Shown here piece after piece: positions 1-8,701 of a stretch of DNA of 23,102 nt. Within the stretch, counting starts at the first letter, position 1. Each line of letters opens with the position of its first letter. This DNA comes from Phycisphaerae bacterium (GTDB lineage Bacteria; Planctomycetota; Phycisphaerae; JAJVII01). Made by a program: the position numbers and the translations under genes. The stretch lies in the NCBI GenBank assembly GCA_028706835.1, contig JAQTVL010000005.1, positions 1 to 23,102 of the forward strand, written 5' to 3'. The notes beneath the pieces were generated by a model that did no database searches, was not told the DNA's origin, and was given only the letters and a program-made list of their open reading frames with translations.

Positions 1-53
1 ACCAGCAAGAGGCATCGACTTGTGTTGGGAGTCCGCATGTTGCTCCGCATATC

Positions 54-1145
54 TTACGGTTTCGCCGGCCGGGTCGTCGGCGTCGTGCCTGCCGCATCGG
101 GTTGGCTGGCCGACCCCGGCTGCTCCGGCTTCTTGCCCTCGTCCGACGCCTTGTAACCGATCTCCTCAAACTTGGCCGGGCGGTCGCCGCCGTATCGTGC
201 CTCAATCTTGAGGATCTTGCCGGCGAAGAACTTGTCAAACAGCGCCCGCGACGGGCTGAAGTAGATCTCCGGAACCCCGTGCGGGTGATACACCGGCAGC
301 GTCATGTTCGAGCCGTGCTCGCCGGTCGCCCCGAGGAAGTTCTTCGACGCGAACCGCCCGCCAGCCAGTTCCAGCATCACCTCTTCGTTGTCCAGCAGGT
401 TGGTGCTGTACTGGTCGAGGTTCTTGTCGGACCAGTCGATCAGGTCGAACTCGTGCGTCCCGGCGGCGCTGTTCCGGTAGCGGAAATACATGCGGAAGTG
501 CAGCGGGGCATACGACACGAACGTGACGCGCACCTTGAAGCCGCTGAGCATGTCGCGGTTGATCGGCTGGAGATAACGCAGCATCTGAACCGACGCCGGC
601 GTCGGCCCCGGGGGCGGCGCCTCGCCCTGCTTCAAAGGCGGCGGCGTCCTGCCTTCCTTCATCAGATGGACGATCACCGCCATCTTCCCTGCCTGCCGGC
701 CGAACCACGTGCTTTCGTAAAGCGGGATCATCTCCCACTTGATCACGTTGTTGCCCGGGTAGTCGATGAAGCCGAGGAACGGCGAACAGTACAGGAACTC
801 GCGGATGTCGTCCACGTGGTACACCGCGACGGACTCGCGCGACGCCCCGGCCCCGGCGCGAACCTCGTGGCTGGTCAGCGTCACGCCCTTGCCCATCCGC
901 TTGATCCGCTCCACCGCCGCCGGCTTCTCCAGCAGCGACAGGAGGTCGGTCGGCTGGGTCGTCGCCTTGTCGGCCTTGGCGCTGTCCGCCAGGTCCAGCA
1001 ACTGCTTGCTGAACTGGATGCGTTCGGTGACCGTGGCGCTGCCGTCCTGAGCCAACTCGATTCGCGTCTCGACCTGGAGGCAGCCAGCCAGGCACGCCGC
1101 CAAAGCAATCAGCAAGAAGCATCGGATTGTCACGTTCAGTCGCAT
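54..1145 (-). CDS. Exported lipoprotein, paralogue of the gene just upstream (copy 2)
   Basis: A 363-residue protein of unknown function. Residues 1-22 form a lipoprotein signal peptide: a short Arg-containing n-region, a hydrophobic core, and a lipobox L-A-G-C with Cys22 as the lipidation site, so it should be membrane-anchored on the outer face of the cytoplasmic membrane or beyond. It aligns along its length with the next gene upstream (1162-2166). Shared blocks include an N-terminal stretch with DGSA-VTER, a central SRES-AVY, an LDNEE motif and a C-terminal PAKFEEIGY. The C-terminus is a Thr/Pro-rich tail with TTRPAKP. An AGGAGG ribosome-binding site overlaps the upstream stop codon, and the 16-base gap suggests co-transcription. 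It is the last gene of the envelope cluster inside the window. I do not recognise a named family; the call rests on the signal peptide and paralogy. Confidence 0.85.
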   Translation of the reverse strand: MRLNVTIRCFLLIALAACLAGCLQVETRIELAQDGSATVTERIQFSKQLLDLADSAKADKATTQPTDLLSLLEKPAAVERIKRMGKGVTLTSHEVRAGAGASRESVAVYHVDDIREFLYCSPFLGFIDYPGNNVIKWEMIPLYESTWFGRQAGKMAVIVHLMKEGRTPPPLKQGEAPPPGPTPASVQMLRYLQPINRDMLSGFKVRVTFVSYAPLHFRMYFRYRNSAAGTHEFDLIDWSDKNLDQYSTNLLDNEEVMLELAGGRFASKNFLGATGEHGSNMTLPVYHPHGVPEIYFSPSRALFDKFFAGKILKIEARYGGDRPAKFEEIGYKASDEGKKPEQPGSASQPDAAGTTPTTRPAKP

Positions 1146-1161
1146 CAGGCCTCAAACCCTC

Positions 1162-2166
1162 CTATCCGCCGGTCGCAGGCCGGGTCGTCGCGGGCTTGAC
1201 GTCCACGCCGGTGTAGCCGATTTCCTCGAACTTGGCCGGCACGTTGCCCTTGCCGTGGTGAAACAGCGTCTTGCCCTCAAAAAACCGCTTGAACAGCGGC
1301 ATCGACGGGCGGAAATACACCACGCCCCGGCCGTGCATCACCGGCAACGTCGGGTTGTTGGTCCAGCCGCCCAGATGATCCCACACGACCGGCGAGTTCA
1401 GCCGGCCCCGCAGCATGTCCAGCATGATCTCCTCGTTGTCCAGCCACGGGAAACCGTACTTGTCGTTGTTCTGGTCCGGGGCGAAGTCGACCAGGTCAAC
1501 CTTCTTCGTCGCCGAACTCGCCCCGCGCCAGCCGAACGACGCCTTCAACACTGGCGCGTAGCTCTCAAACGTCACTTTCAGCCGGAACTGTTTGAGCAAG
1601 TCGCCGAACACCGGCCGAAGCTCCCGGACCATCTGCACTTCGCGCGGCGACGGCGGCGGGTCCGGCTGGGTCTTCGGCACGGTCGGTTTCACCGCTCGCG
1701 GATCGGGCATGGTCTGGAAATCGACGCCCATCCATCCGCCAATATGTTCCCACGAGCTTCCGTCCCGCAGCGGGGCGGCAAATCTTGTCTTGAGCGCCAC
1801 CGAGTGCTGCGCCCCGTCCTGCGGCAGGAATGGCGAGACATAGATGAACTTGTCGAGGTCGTTCACCCTGTACACCGCGATCGACTCGCGCGACGCCCGA
1901 TCGCCTTCCTGCACCTTGTGGCTGACCAGCGTTACACCCTCGCCCATCCACTTGATCCGTTCCTCGGCCCCGGCCTTCGACAGCATCGGCTCAAGCTGCG
2001 GCGCCTTCGTGTCGTCCAGGTCGAGCAGCGCCTGGCTGAAGCACACCCGCTCCGTGACGACCGCGCTGCCATCCTGCTGGAGCACGATGCTCACGTCGAT
2101 CTGGAGGCAGCCCGCCAGCGGCAGAGCCAGGAGCAGCCAGAGGGTTTTGTGCGTCAGCAATCGCAT
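1162..2166 (-). CDS. Exported lipoprotein, paralogue of the gene just downstream (copy 1)
   Basis: A 334-residue lipoprotein of unknown function. The chosen ATG at 2166 gives a signal peptide beginning MRLL and ending in the lipobox L-A-G-C (Cys20), matching the MRL start of its paralogue. An in-frame GTG at 2199, three bases after the upstream stop and preceded by GAGG at good spacing, would add 11 residues and cannot be excluded. The mature part shares DGSAVVTER, ERIKWMGEGVTL, ASRESIAVYR, LDNEE and PAKFEEIGY with the downstream copy, so the pair is a tandem duplication that has since diverged clearly. A Pro-rich linker with KTQPDPPP sits near the middle and the C-terminus ends in a TTRPAT tail. 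Position in the cluster suggests a surface or periplasm-facing partner of the VWA and DUF4175-like membrane proteins; this is inference. Confidence 0.83.
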   Translation of the reverse strand: MRLLTHKTLWLLLALPLAGCLQIDVSIVLQQDGSAVVTERVCFSQALLDLDDTKAPQLEPMLSKAGAEERIKWMGEGVTLVSHKVQEGDRASRESIAVYRVNDLDKFIYVSPFLPQDGAQHSVALKTRFAAPLRDGSSWEHIGGWMGVDFQTMPDPRAVKPTVPKTQPDPPPSPREVQMVRELRPVFGDLLKQFRLKVTFESYAPVLKASFGWRGASSATKKVDLVDFAPDQNNDKYGFPWLDNEEIMLDMLRGRLNSPVVWDHLGGWTNNPTLPVMHGRGVVYFRPSMPLFKRFFEGKTLFHHGKGNVPAKFEEIGYTGVDVKPATTRPATGG

Positions 2167-2202
2167 GGGTTTCCGGTTCGAGAATACCTCGTTCGGCACT
2201 TC

Positions 2203-3540
2203 CTACCTCAGCACGCGGGCGGAGCCCCAGTTCGCCACGTCGCCGAGGTCCAGGTCGCCGGCGTTGGTCACTTCGAGCGTCAACTGCTTCACGCCCTTGA
2301 CCGGGACGGCGACCTCGACGGGCTTGCCGGCCGTCTGGCCCTCGGTCTGGGTCGTTGAGCCCGCGGCGGCGGAGCCGCGGATGACCGGGCTCTTGTAGAG
2401 TTCCTTGCCGTCGCCGAGCACTCGGAATATCACGCTGCCGCGTTCGCCCATTCGCGTCGCGATGCCGATGTCCGAGCGGAATTCGTTGAACTTGCCGTTC
2501 AGGTCGAACGTCAGTTCGCTGTCGGCATGAACCCCGATGCCCCACGGATAGCGCTTGCCCGCGACCGAGATCGGGTCGCCCTGGCAACTGCGGTCCATGC
2601 GGTACGGCTGCGGCGGCGCGAGCACGGTGCTCTCCTTCACGCTCACCGGCGTCAGTTGCGACAGGTACTGCACGCGCCCGCCGAGTATCTGGACCAGCGA
2701 AATCTCTTCCAGGTCCACGCTCAGCGGGCCCTTGACGTCCCAGATCGGCTGGAGCAGCCAGCGGCCGAGGTGAATCCGGCTGATGTGCCCCTGCACGCGG
2801 CTGTCGTCCCGGCCCCAGAGGCGGACCTGGACGTCGCCGGCCCAGGGCTGAACGGCGTCGCGGGCGATGTCGGCCATGCGGACGCCGGCGACATAGAGGA
2901 TCTTCAGCGGCACCTGCTGGAGCAGGATTTCGTGGTCGAGGGTGAAGCTGGCCAACTCGAACTTGCGGGCCACGCCGGGATAGGACGAGCCGCGGCTGTC
3001 CAGGGTGATGTCCACCGGGCGGGTCATCTTCACCGCCTCCGGCAGAATGACGCCCGTCTTCTCGTCGCGCATGGCCGGGAACACCAGGCCCGCGACCCAG
3101 GCGGTGTCGCTCTCGACGAGTTCCTCCGCCTTGCGCCCGCTGAAACCGGCCAGCGGCAGCGCCACGAAGCCCTTCACGCGCGACAGGTCGAACGCGATCC
3201 GCCCTGCCATCGCCGTCTGCAATTGGACCATGTTGCCGGCATTGCCCTGGATCTGGCCGCGGAGGCTGCCGCCGTTGACGAAGCGGAATTCCTGCGTGCC
3301 GCTCTGGATGAGCAGCGGGTTCCGCCCGAGGAAGCGCACGGCGATGATCTCCTCCATCGGGACCTTCTTCTCATCGCCGGTGGGCAGCATGATGCTGACC
3401 ACCTTGTCCGCGCTGACGCCCTTGACCAGGCCGTAGATGCGCGAATTGTCGTAGAGCCAGATTTCCTCGGCCAGTAACGCCGGCGACAAGAACAGGACCG
3501 CCAGCATCGCGCTCACCAGCAGTTTTGATTTCCGAGTCAT
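2203..3540 (-). CDS. Secreted protein with C-terminal NPCBM carbohydrate-binding module
   Basis: A 445-residue protein with a cleavable signal peptide (residues 1 to about 24, ending A-L-L-A before Glu-Glu). Residues 25-130 contain beta-rich segments of the type 'D-x-S-x-I-x-G-x-V' that resemble repeats common in planctomycete secreted proteins. Residues of roughly 292-445 match the NPCBM (novel putative carbohydrate-binding module) pattern: a YLS-L start, a conserved Y-x-x-D, then K-R-Y-x-W-G-I-G-V-H-A-D-S, and a closing segment on L-x-V-x-N-A-G-D with D-x-A-x-W. NPCBM domains are known from glycoside hydrolases and planctomycete surface proteins; no catalytic domain is visible here, so a binding or structural role at the envelope is likely. 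The start has GAGG seven bases upstream. It lies 105 bases after the DUF4175-like gene and is followed closely by the two lipoproteins. Confidence 0.85.
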   Translation of the reverse strand: MTRKSKLLVSAMLAVLFLSPALLAEEIWLYDNSRIYGLVKGVSADKVVSIMLPTGDEKKVPMEEIIAVRFLGRNPLLIQSGTQEFRFVNGGSLRGQIQGNAGNMVQLQTAMAGRIAFDLSRVKGFVALPLAGFSGRKAEELVESDTAWVAGLVFPAMRDEKTGVILPEAVKMTRPVDITLDSRGSSYPGVARKFELASFTLDHEILLQQVPLKILYVAGVRMADIARDAVQPWAGDVQVRLWGRDDSRVQGHISRIHLGRWLLQPIWDVKGPLSVDLEEISLVQILGGRVQYLSQLTPVSVKESTVLAPPQPYRMDRSCQGDPISVAGKRYPWGIGVHADSELTFDLNGKFNEFRSDIGIATRMGERGSVIFRVLGDGKELYKSPVIRGSAAAGSTTQTEGQTAGKPVEVAVPVKGVKQLTLEVTNAGDLDLGDVANWGSARVLR

Positions 3541-3645
3541 ATCTTTTCCTCGTGCGGCAAACGCCCTTGCGGGCTCAATCGCGGACCTTCCCGACTCGTT
3601 TCACTCGCGCCGGACAGGTCGGTCCCGCGGCCAAACAATCACACG

Positions 3646-6600
3646 TCATTCCGGCGGCTTATCTTCCGGGATGAACGACCGGTAATACGCGGTCAACAGG
3701 CTGCGATACTGGGTCGGGAACTTCTTGTCCAACTGGGACAACTGTCGACGCATGCGGGCGATCATCTCGGGCGACAGCCCGCTGCGTTCCAAGCCCGCGG
3801 TCAGGGTCTTCGCCGAGTTCTCCCGATCAATGTCGCCCTGCGTCGTCGCCTTCGGCGGGGGCGGCGGCGGGGGCGGCGGCGGACGAACGAACTCGTCCAG
3901 CGCCTCGCGCAAGCTCAGCAGGGCCGACAGGATCGACCGCTCGGAGGCCTGGAGCTCGGTCAACTGCCGCTCGGTCAACTTGCCCTCGGCAATCGGCTGA
4001 ACGTAGCTCGCGAGTTTCAGGTTCGCCAGGCCCGGTGCGCCTGTCTGGGCGACGCGCGGCGCGACCTCGGTCGACATGGCTCCGGCGACCGCCACGGTTG
4101 CGTCGATCAGTCCCGCCACGGTCTTCTGGCCGGCGGCGGCCCGGGCGCGGTTGGTCTTTTCGAACTCGGCCATCAACCCCTCGGCCGGCTGGGTGCTGGC
4201 GAACCGGGCAAGCTTGCGGTCGATATCGGCCTGGAGCACCACGGCGTGGTTCAGCCGGGCGATCATCGCCACGACCGCATCCAGGTCTTTCTCGCGGAAT
4301 ACATAGGGCCGGCCGAACGCATCCTTGCCGCCCTTCTTCTCGTTGGCGGACACCTCGATCGCCCGCTCGCGGGCGATCAGTTGCAGCATGTCGTTCAGGG
4401 TGCTGATGGAGTCGGACTGGCACTGCTGGTGCCGGGGGGCGATGTTCTTGGCGGCGATGAGTTTCTCGTACTGGGTGAACTCCTCCCGCTCCGAAACGAG
4501 CAACCCCTTGACGACGTCGGCCTTGGCCTTGTCGGCCCAGTCGATCGCGCTGTCGAGCCCGCTCTTGGAGGCCAGGTCCTGCCGCTCGACCAGCATCGAC
4601 AGCTTGAGGAAGACGAACCGCGGCATCTCAACAGACGTGCAGTTGCCGGCGAGGTAGCGGACGCGGGCCAGGACGTTGTCCTGGAGTTCCGCGGCGTTGC
4701 GAATCGCGGCCACGAGCATGGTGTTCGGCGGCGGCGGCTCCCAGCCCTTCTCGGTGTCCATTCTGGTGGTGGATACGACGATGACCTCGTCGCCTCGCTG
4801 CTTCGCCTTCTCCTTCTCCCACTTTATGGCGAGCAGTTCCGGATCGAATTCCTCTTCGCCCTGGACCGGATCCGTCAGCGCCAGCTTTGGCTCGGTGTCG
4901 ACCTTCTTGCCGGCCTCGACCAGCCCGCCCTCGCAGAACCGCAGTGTCCGCACGACCTTTTGCAGGTCGGGCAGGACGTCGGCTACCTGGTTGTTCTCGA
5001 TCATCATGGCGGCCTTCTTCAGGTCGTCATTGATCCGCCGGTCACGCAGCAGTTTCCACGCCACCCACAGCGGCTCGTAGATGCTCTTCCGCTTGAGCAT
5101 CTGAGCGCGAAACAGCATGCCGGCGAACTGGTTCTCCAGGCCGGTCTCCGTGTCGTGAACGGCCTTCTGCTGCTTGCCCAGCGTCATCAGCTTGTCGAGG
5201 TCCTGATCGGACAGGTCCTCGCGCTCCTTGCCGATGAACAGCGGGGCGATCTCCTCGGCCTTCTTGGTGACTTCCTGCTGCTGCTCGACCATCAGCGTGG
5301 TCGTCACGGTGGCGATCTGGAGATCGCTCCAGTCATAGAGCTGGGCGAGCACTCGCTCCAGGATCAGCACCGACATCTTCTGCGGGTCCTTGAACTTGTT
5401 CAGTTCGCCCTGCCGCAACGCAAGCAGGCGGGCCATGTCGGCGTCGGCGGCCGTCTTCGGCCTGGCCGCGATCAGGCCCTCGCTGATCGCCTTGTGCTGC
5501 ACGTCGATCAGCTCGTTAATGAGTTCGGAGATGGGCTTGAGCCGGCCGGCCATGAACTCGCGGGCCATCTGATTCCGCTCGTACTGCTCGGTGAGCTTTC
5601 GCAGGTGGACTCGCATCTGCCGGGCGGCCTTGATGGCGGCGTCCTGGCGGTCGAGCATGTCGTGCCAGATCGGATCGCCCTCGGCGCCGGTGCCCTTCTT
5701 CAGGTAGCTCAGCCCGTTGTTGTAAGCCCGCAACTGAGCCAGCCAGGCCAGCCGCGTCTCGCCCAGCAGGCCCTTGCTCTGCTCGAGCACTTCGAGGTGG
5801 AACTCGGTCGGCTTGACCAGGCGAATCTTGGCCTGGGTCGATTCCGTGAGCCCCCGGCCGGGCAGCGGGTTGACGTCCTTGACCCGCACGAAGCAGGTGA
5901 GCGTGCCGGCGTCGGGGATGCTGGTCTTCCGCAGCGGCCAGGTGAAGCGGCCGCCGCTCTTGCGGCCTTTCTGGGCGATCGGGCCGGTGATCTGGTCGGT
6001 GAGCAGGACCTCCTTGCCCTCGTCCATGGTGTAGATGAATTCCACCTTGGACAGCCCGAAATCGTCGCTCGCCTCGAAGGCGCACTCCACCGACGCCTTG
6101 TTGGTCTGGACCAGGTCGGTGTTCGGGCTGATCAGCTTGACCTTGGGCGGCTGGTCGCGATCGACCATGATGTCGATGCGCTCTTCCTTGGCCTGGCGGA
6201 AGCCGTGCTCCTCGACGAGGTCGATGGTGTAGCTGCAATTGTCTCGAAGCACGAACGTGCGTTCGAAGGTCTTATTGGTGCTGTCGGTGAACTTGAGGTC
6301 CTCCTTGGGCAGGTCCGGCTGGCTTTGGGGCGATTCCTCGCCCGGCGTCTTCTTAATCACCGGCACGAGCAGCGCCTGCTTGAGCGGCATCGAGCACTCG
6401 AACCGCACCTTCACCTCCGTGCCTTCCAGGCCGCGAAGTTGGTTGCTCTCCTCGGTGCGGTTCGGGATGCCGGCGTAGATGGGGAAGGTGTAGGACGCAA
6501 TAACTTTCTTGATATAGGGCTTTTCGGTTAGGTCGACGGCGTAAACGTCCGTTTCGTAGTCGCCGCCCTTGACGTAGAACGCGAACGGCTCGCTCACCCG

Positions 6601-7377
6601 CTCGAACTTGTAGCCGATGAACCCGTTGTTGCCCACCGACAGCGGGATCGGCTCATACTTGCCGTGGCTCTTGCTCTTGAGGAACAGCGTGACGCGATCG
6701 GGCACTTCTCCGGTCACCCGACCTTCGATGGTCTGCGATTCCAGCATCGGCACGGCCTTGGGCACGTTGGCCAGGTCGATGGTCGTGCGGTGCGGCCAGC
6801 GAAGCGTGGAGAACGGGTTGAACAGACGAGTGGCGCCCACCGCGAGGTAGACCCGGGTGGCCGGGATCGCCGCAAAGATGGCCAGCACCGCCACGGCAAT
6901 GCCCGCGTAACGCAGCCAGCGACCGGCCACGCCCCGCTTCATCGTTCCGGAAAGCTGCACGCGCTCGGTCAGGCCGCCCAGTTCGGCGATGGCCGCCGCC
7001 ACGAGATCCTTGCCGGTCGCCGATTGCGTTTCCTGAATCTGCTCCGGCGACTGCGTCAGTTCGTACAGGTCCAGCAACATCGCCTGGTCGGCCGGCAGCA
7101 CCGAGTCGACGTAGCTGAGCACCTCGGTGTCGGTCCACTTCTTGCGGAGCGGCACCAGCAGCGTCCACCACACGGCCGCCCCCACCGCGCCGAGGTAGAC
7201 CAGCAAGAGCACGGCGCGCGTCGGCCGGCCCAGGTGGACCCACCAGTCCGCCGACAGGAAACCCGCCAGCAGGACAATGCCGAGCAAGACCGCCCGGGCC
7301 AGGCCCGCCTGTAACAGCAAGCCCTTCAGCCGGGTCCGGAACGAACCGCAAATCTGGTTGAGTCGTTTGTTATCCAC
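3646..7377 (-). CDS. Very large DUF4175-like membrane protein with coiled-coil region
   Basis: A 1243-residue protein. Two N-terminal membrane segments (about 24-44 and 52-74) form a hairpin, and a third lies at about 157-175, followed by a characteristic R-L-F-N-P-F segment. Residues of about 200-520 look like beta-sandwich, Ig-like repeats (one includes YTFPIYAG). The rest is long, charged and helical, probably coiled coil, with a run of ten prolines near the C-terminus (3853-3882) before a final helical tail. This layout resembles planctomycete proteins annotated DUF4175; the family assignment is by pattern only. I chose GTG at 7377 because AGAGGG sits nine bases upstream; the frame could also open at a TTG at 7404, which has no better site. 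It starts 16 bases after the upstream stop. It could be a scaffold held in the membrane with a large periplasmic part; this is inference. Confidence 0.8.
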   Translation of the reverse strand: MDNKRLNQICGSFRTRLKGLLLQAGLARAVLLGIVLLAGFLSADWWVHLGRPTRAVLLLVYLGAVGAAVWWTLLVPLRKKWTDTEVLSYVDSVLPADQAMLLDLYELTQSPEQIQETQSATGKDLVAAAIAELGGLTERVQLSGTMKRGVAGRWLRYAGIAVAVLAIFAAIPATRVYLAVGATRLFNPFSTLRWPHRTTIDLANVPKAVPMLESQTIEGRVTGEVPDRVTLFLKSKSHGKYEPIPLSVGNNGFIGYKFERVSEPFAFYVKGGDYETDVYAVDLTEKPYIKKVIASYTFPIYAGIPNRTEESNQLRGLEGTEVKVRFECSMPLKQALLVPVIKKTPGEESPQSQPDLPKEDLKFTDSTNKTFERTFVLRDNCSYTIDLVEEHGFRQAKEERIDIMVDRDQPPKVKLISPNTDLVQTNKASVECAFEASDDFGLSKVEFIYTMDEGKEVLLTDQITGPIAQKGRKSGGRFTWPLRKTSIPDAGTLTCFVRVKDVNPLPGRGLTESTQAKIRLVKPTEFHLEVLEQSKGLLGETRLAWLAQLRAYNNGLSYLKKGTGAEGDPIWHDMLDRQDAAIKAARQMRVHLRKLTEQYERNQMAREFMAGRLKPISELINELIDVQHKAISEGLIAARPKTAADADMARLLALRQGELNKFKDPQKMSVLILERVLAQLYDWSDLQIATVTTTLMVEQQQEVTKKAEEIAPLFIGKEREDLSDQDLDKLMTLGKQQKAVHDTETGLENQFAGMLFRAQMLKRKSIYEPLWVAWKLLRDRRINDDLKKAAMMIENNQVADVLPDLQKVVRTLRFCEGGLVEAGKKVDTEPKLALTDPVQGEEEFDPELLAIKWEKEKAKQRGDEVIVVSTTRMDTEKGWEPPPPNTMLVAAIRNAAELQDNVLARVRYLAGNCTSVEMPRFVFLKLSMLVERQDLASKSGLDSAIDWADKAKADVVKGLLVSEREEFTQYEKLIAAKNIAPRHQQCQSDSISTLNDMLQLIARERAIEVSANEKKGGKDAFGRPYVFREKDLDAVVAMIARLNHAVVLQADIDRKLARFASTQPAEGLMAEFEKTNRARAAAGQKTVAGLIDATVAVAGAMSTEVAPRVAQTGAPGLANLKLASYVQPIAEGKLTERQLTELQASERSILSALLSLREALDEFVRPPPPPPPPPPKATTQGDIDRENSAKTLTAGLERSGLSPEMIARMRRQLSQLDKKFPTQYRSLLTAYYRSFIPEDKPPE

Positions 7378-7393
7378 GTGACATTCCCTCTGC

Positions 7394-8701
7394 TCACCGC
7401 TCAAAGATGGGCAGGTAGCCCAGGGGCGACTGCAACACGATCAGTGACATCGCCGTCGTGTACACAGTGTTGTCATACTCGTCCCAGAACTCGCCGTCCT
7501 TCCGCTGCATGGCTGCGAGCACCTGGGACGCCTTCTGGAACCACGGAACGAACCCGCGCTGCTTGCCCGGGGTCGTGTCGTAATAGTCGCCGCACATATA
7601 CATCGCCAGGCTGGCGTAAAACGCGCCGAACACGAAATACCGCCGGGCCTTGAGGTCCTCGATGCTGTAGCGGTTGTAGTCGTAGGCGATCCGGTCGCGG
7701 GCGGGGTTGACCAGCGGGTGCGACAGCGAGCCGTTGTTGCACAGCGCGATCACGCCCGTGCCGCCGAGGCTCGGCTCGGCGTAGATGCCGAACGTGCGAT
7801 ACCGGAACGTCCCGTCCGGCATCGCGCACTTCTCCACATACGACACGCCCTTGGCCACCGCGTCCGCCGACACCGTGAACCCGGCCTTCTTCGCCGTCCG
7901 CAACACCCACAGCACGTTCGCGGTCACGGACATATCGCTGTGGCCTTCGCGGCTGAAGTCGTATCGCCACCCGCCGTCGAGCTTCTGGCTGCGGGCGATC
8001 GCCTGGATCGACCGGGCGATCACGTCGCGAACCTCGGGGTGAGTGGGCATGTCGCCGTAGGCGTAAAGCAGTGCGAGCGTCGAGAATGCGTTCTCATAAC
8101 CGGGCCCCAGCGGATTGCTGCCCTTGCCCGCGATGACGCCGGAGGTCTGCACGTTCTTGAGCAGGAATTCCATCCCGCGATCGACCACCTTGCCGTACTT
8201 GCCCACGCGCGGCCGGCTGCCCTCGGACATGAACGCCAACAGGGCAAACGCGGTCACGCCGGTGTTGGATGAGAACTGCGTGTCGGAGAACCCGCCGTCC
8301 GCCTCCTGCTTGCCGGCCATGTATCCAAGCGCCTTCTCGGTCATCTCGCGGACCTTCGGCGTGAGCAGATCGTAAGCCATGGTGCCTCGCTCCGCCGGGC
8401 GCGGCAGAACCAGGAACGCCGGGTCGTTGCCGGGGAACAGGGCGCCCTTGGCCTTGTCGCGGGCGGCCAGCAGGCGAGCGGTCATCTCGTCCTCGCTGGT
8501 GGTCGGCTGGCTGGCCGCGATCTTGCCGGCAGCCAGGTCGGCGCGGTATTTCGCCTCCGCGGCCTTGTCGGCTTTGGCCTTGTCCTCGGCGGCCTTGTCC
8601 CTTCGCTGGGCCAGGGCCGGTGCGACCAGGGCGGCGAGCAATAGCCCGGCCAGGCCGACCAGAACGAGCGTCCATTTGCGTTTCACGTCCGGATGGTTCA
8701 T
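7394..8701 (-). CDS. Secreted prenyltransferase/squalene-oxidase-repeat (alpha/alpha toroid) protein
   Basis: A 435-residue protein with a signal peptide (residues 1-31, ending A-L-A) and a charged Lys/Ala-rich linker (about 33-60). From about residue 110 on it shows repeats of the squalene cyclase / prenyltransferase beta-subunit fold: KQEADGGFSD near 131, KLDGGWRYDFS near 240, a PDGTFRY segment near 295, and a last MQRKDGEFWDEY block. I see no class II cyclase DxDD acid motif and no zinc ligands of protein prenyltransferases, so it is probably a non-enzymatic toroid as in many planctomycete secreted homologues. The ATG at 8701 overlaps the TGA of the upstream VWA gene in an ATGA arrangement, which indicates translational coupling and rules in favour of this start over an in-frame upstream start at 8731. 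The tight coupling suggests a function shared with the VWA/GATase protein. Confidence 0.85.
   Translation of the reverse strand: MNHPDVKRKWTLVLVGLAGLLLAALVAPALAQRRDKAAEDKAKADKAAEAKYRADLAAGKIAASQPTTSEDEMTARLLAARDKAKGALFPGNDPAFLVLPRPAERGTMAYDLLTPKVREMTEKALGYMAGKQEADGGFSDTQFSSNTGVTAFALLAFMSEGSRPRVGKYGKVVDRGMEFLLKNVQTSGVIAGKGSNPLGPGYENAFSTLALLYAYGDMPTHPEVRDVIARSIQAIARSQKLDGGWRYDFSREGHSDMSVTANVLWVLRTAKKAGFTVSADAVAKGVSYVEKCAMPDGTFRYRTFGIYAEPSLGGTGVIALCNNGSLSHPLVNPARDRIAYDYNRYSIEDLKARRYFVFGAFYASLAMYMCGDYYDTTPGKQRGFVPWFQKASQVLAAMQRKDGEFWDEYDNTVYTTAMSLIVLQSPLGYLPIFER

Noticed and set aside
4246..6531. 761-codon plus-strand frame opposite the DUF4175-like gene
   Set aside because: Leu/Asp/Arg/Gly-biased shadow without motifs; the minus strand has signal, membrane segments and a ribosome-binding site.
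7368..7376. TTATCCACG, similar to a DnaA box
   Set aside because: It is a single copy at the beginning of a coding region, with no cluster or AT-rich unwinding element, so not an origin.
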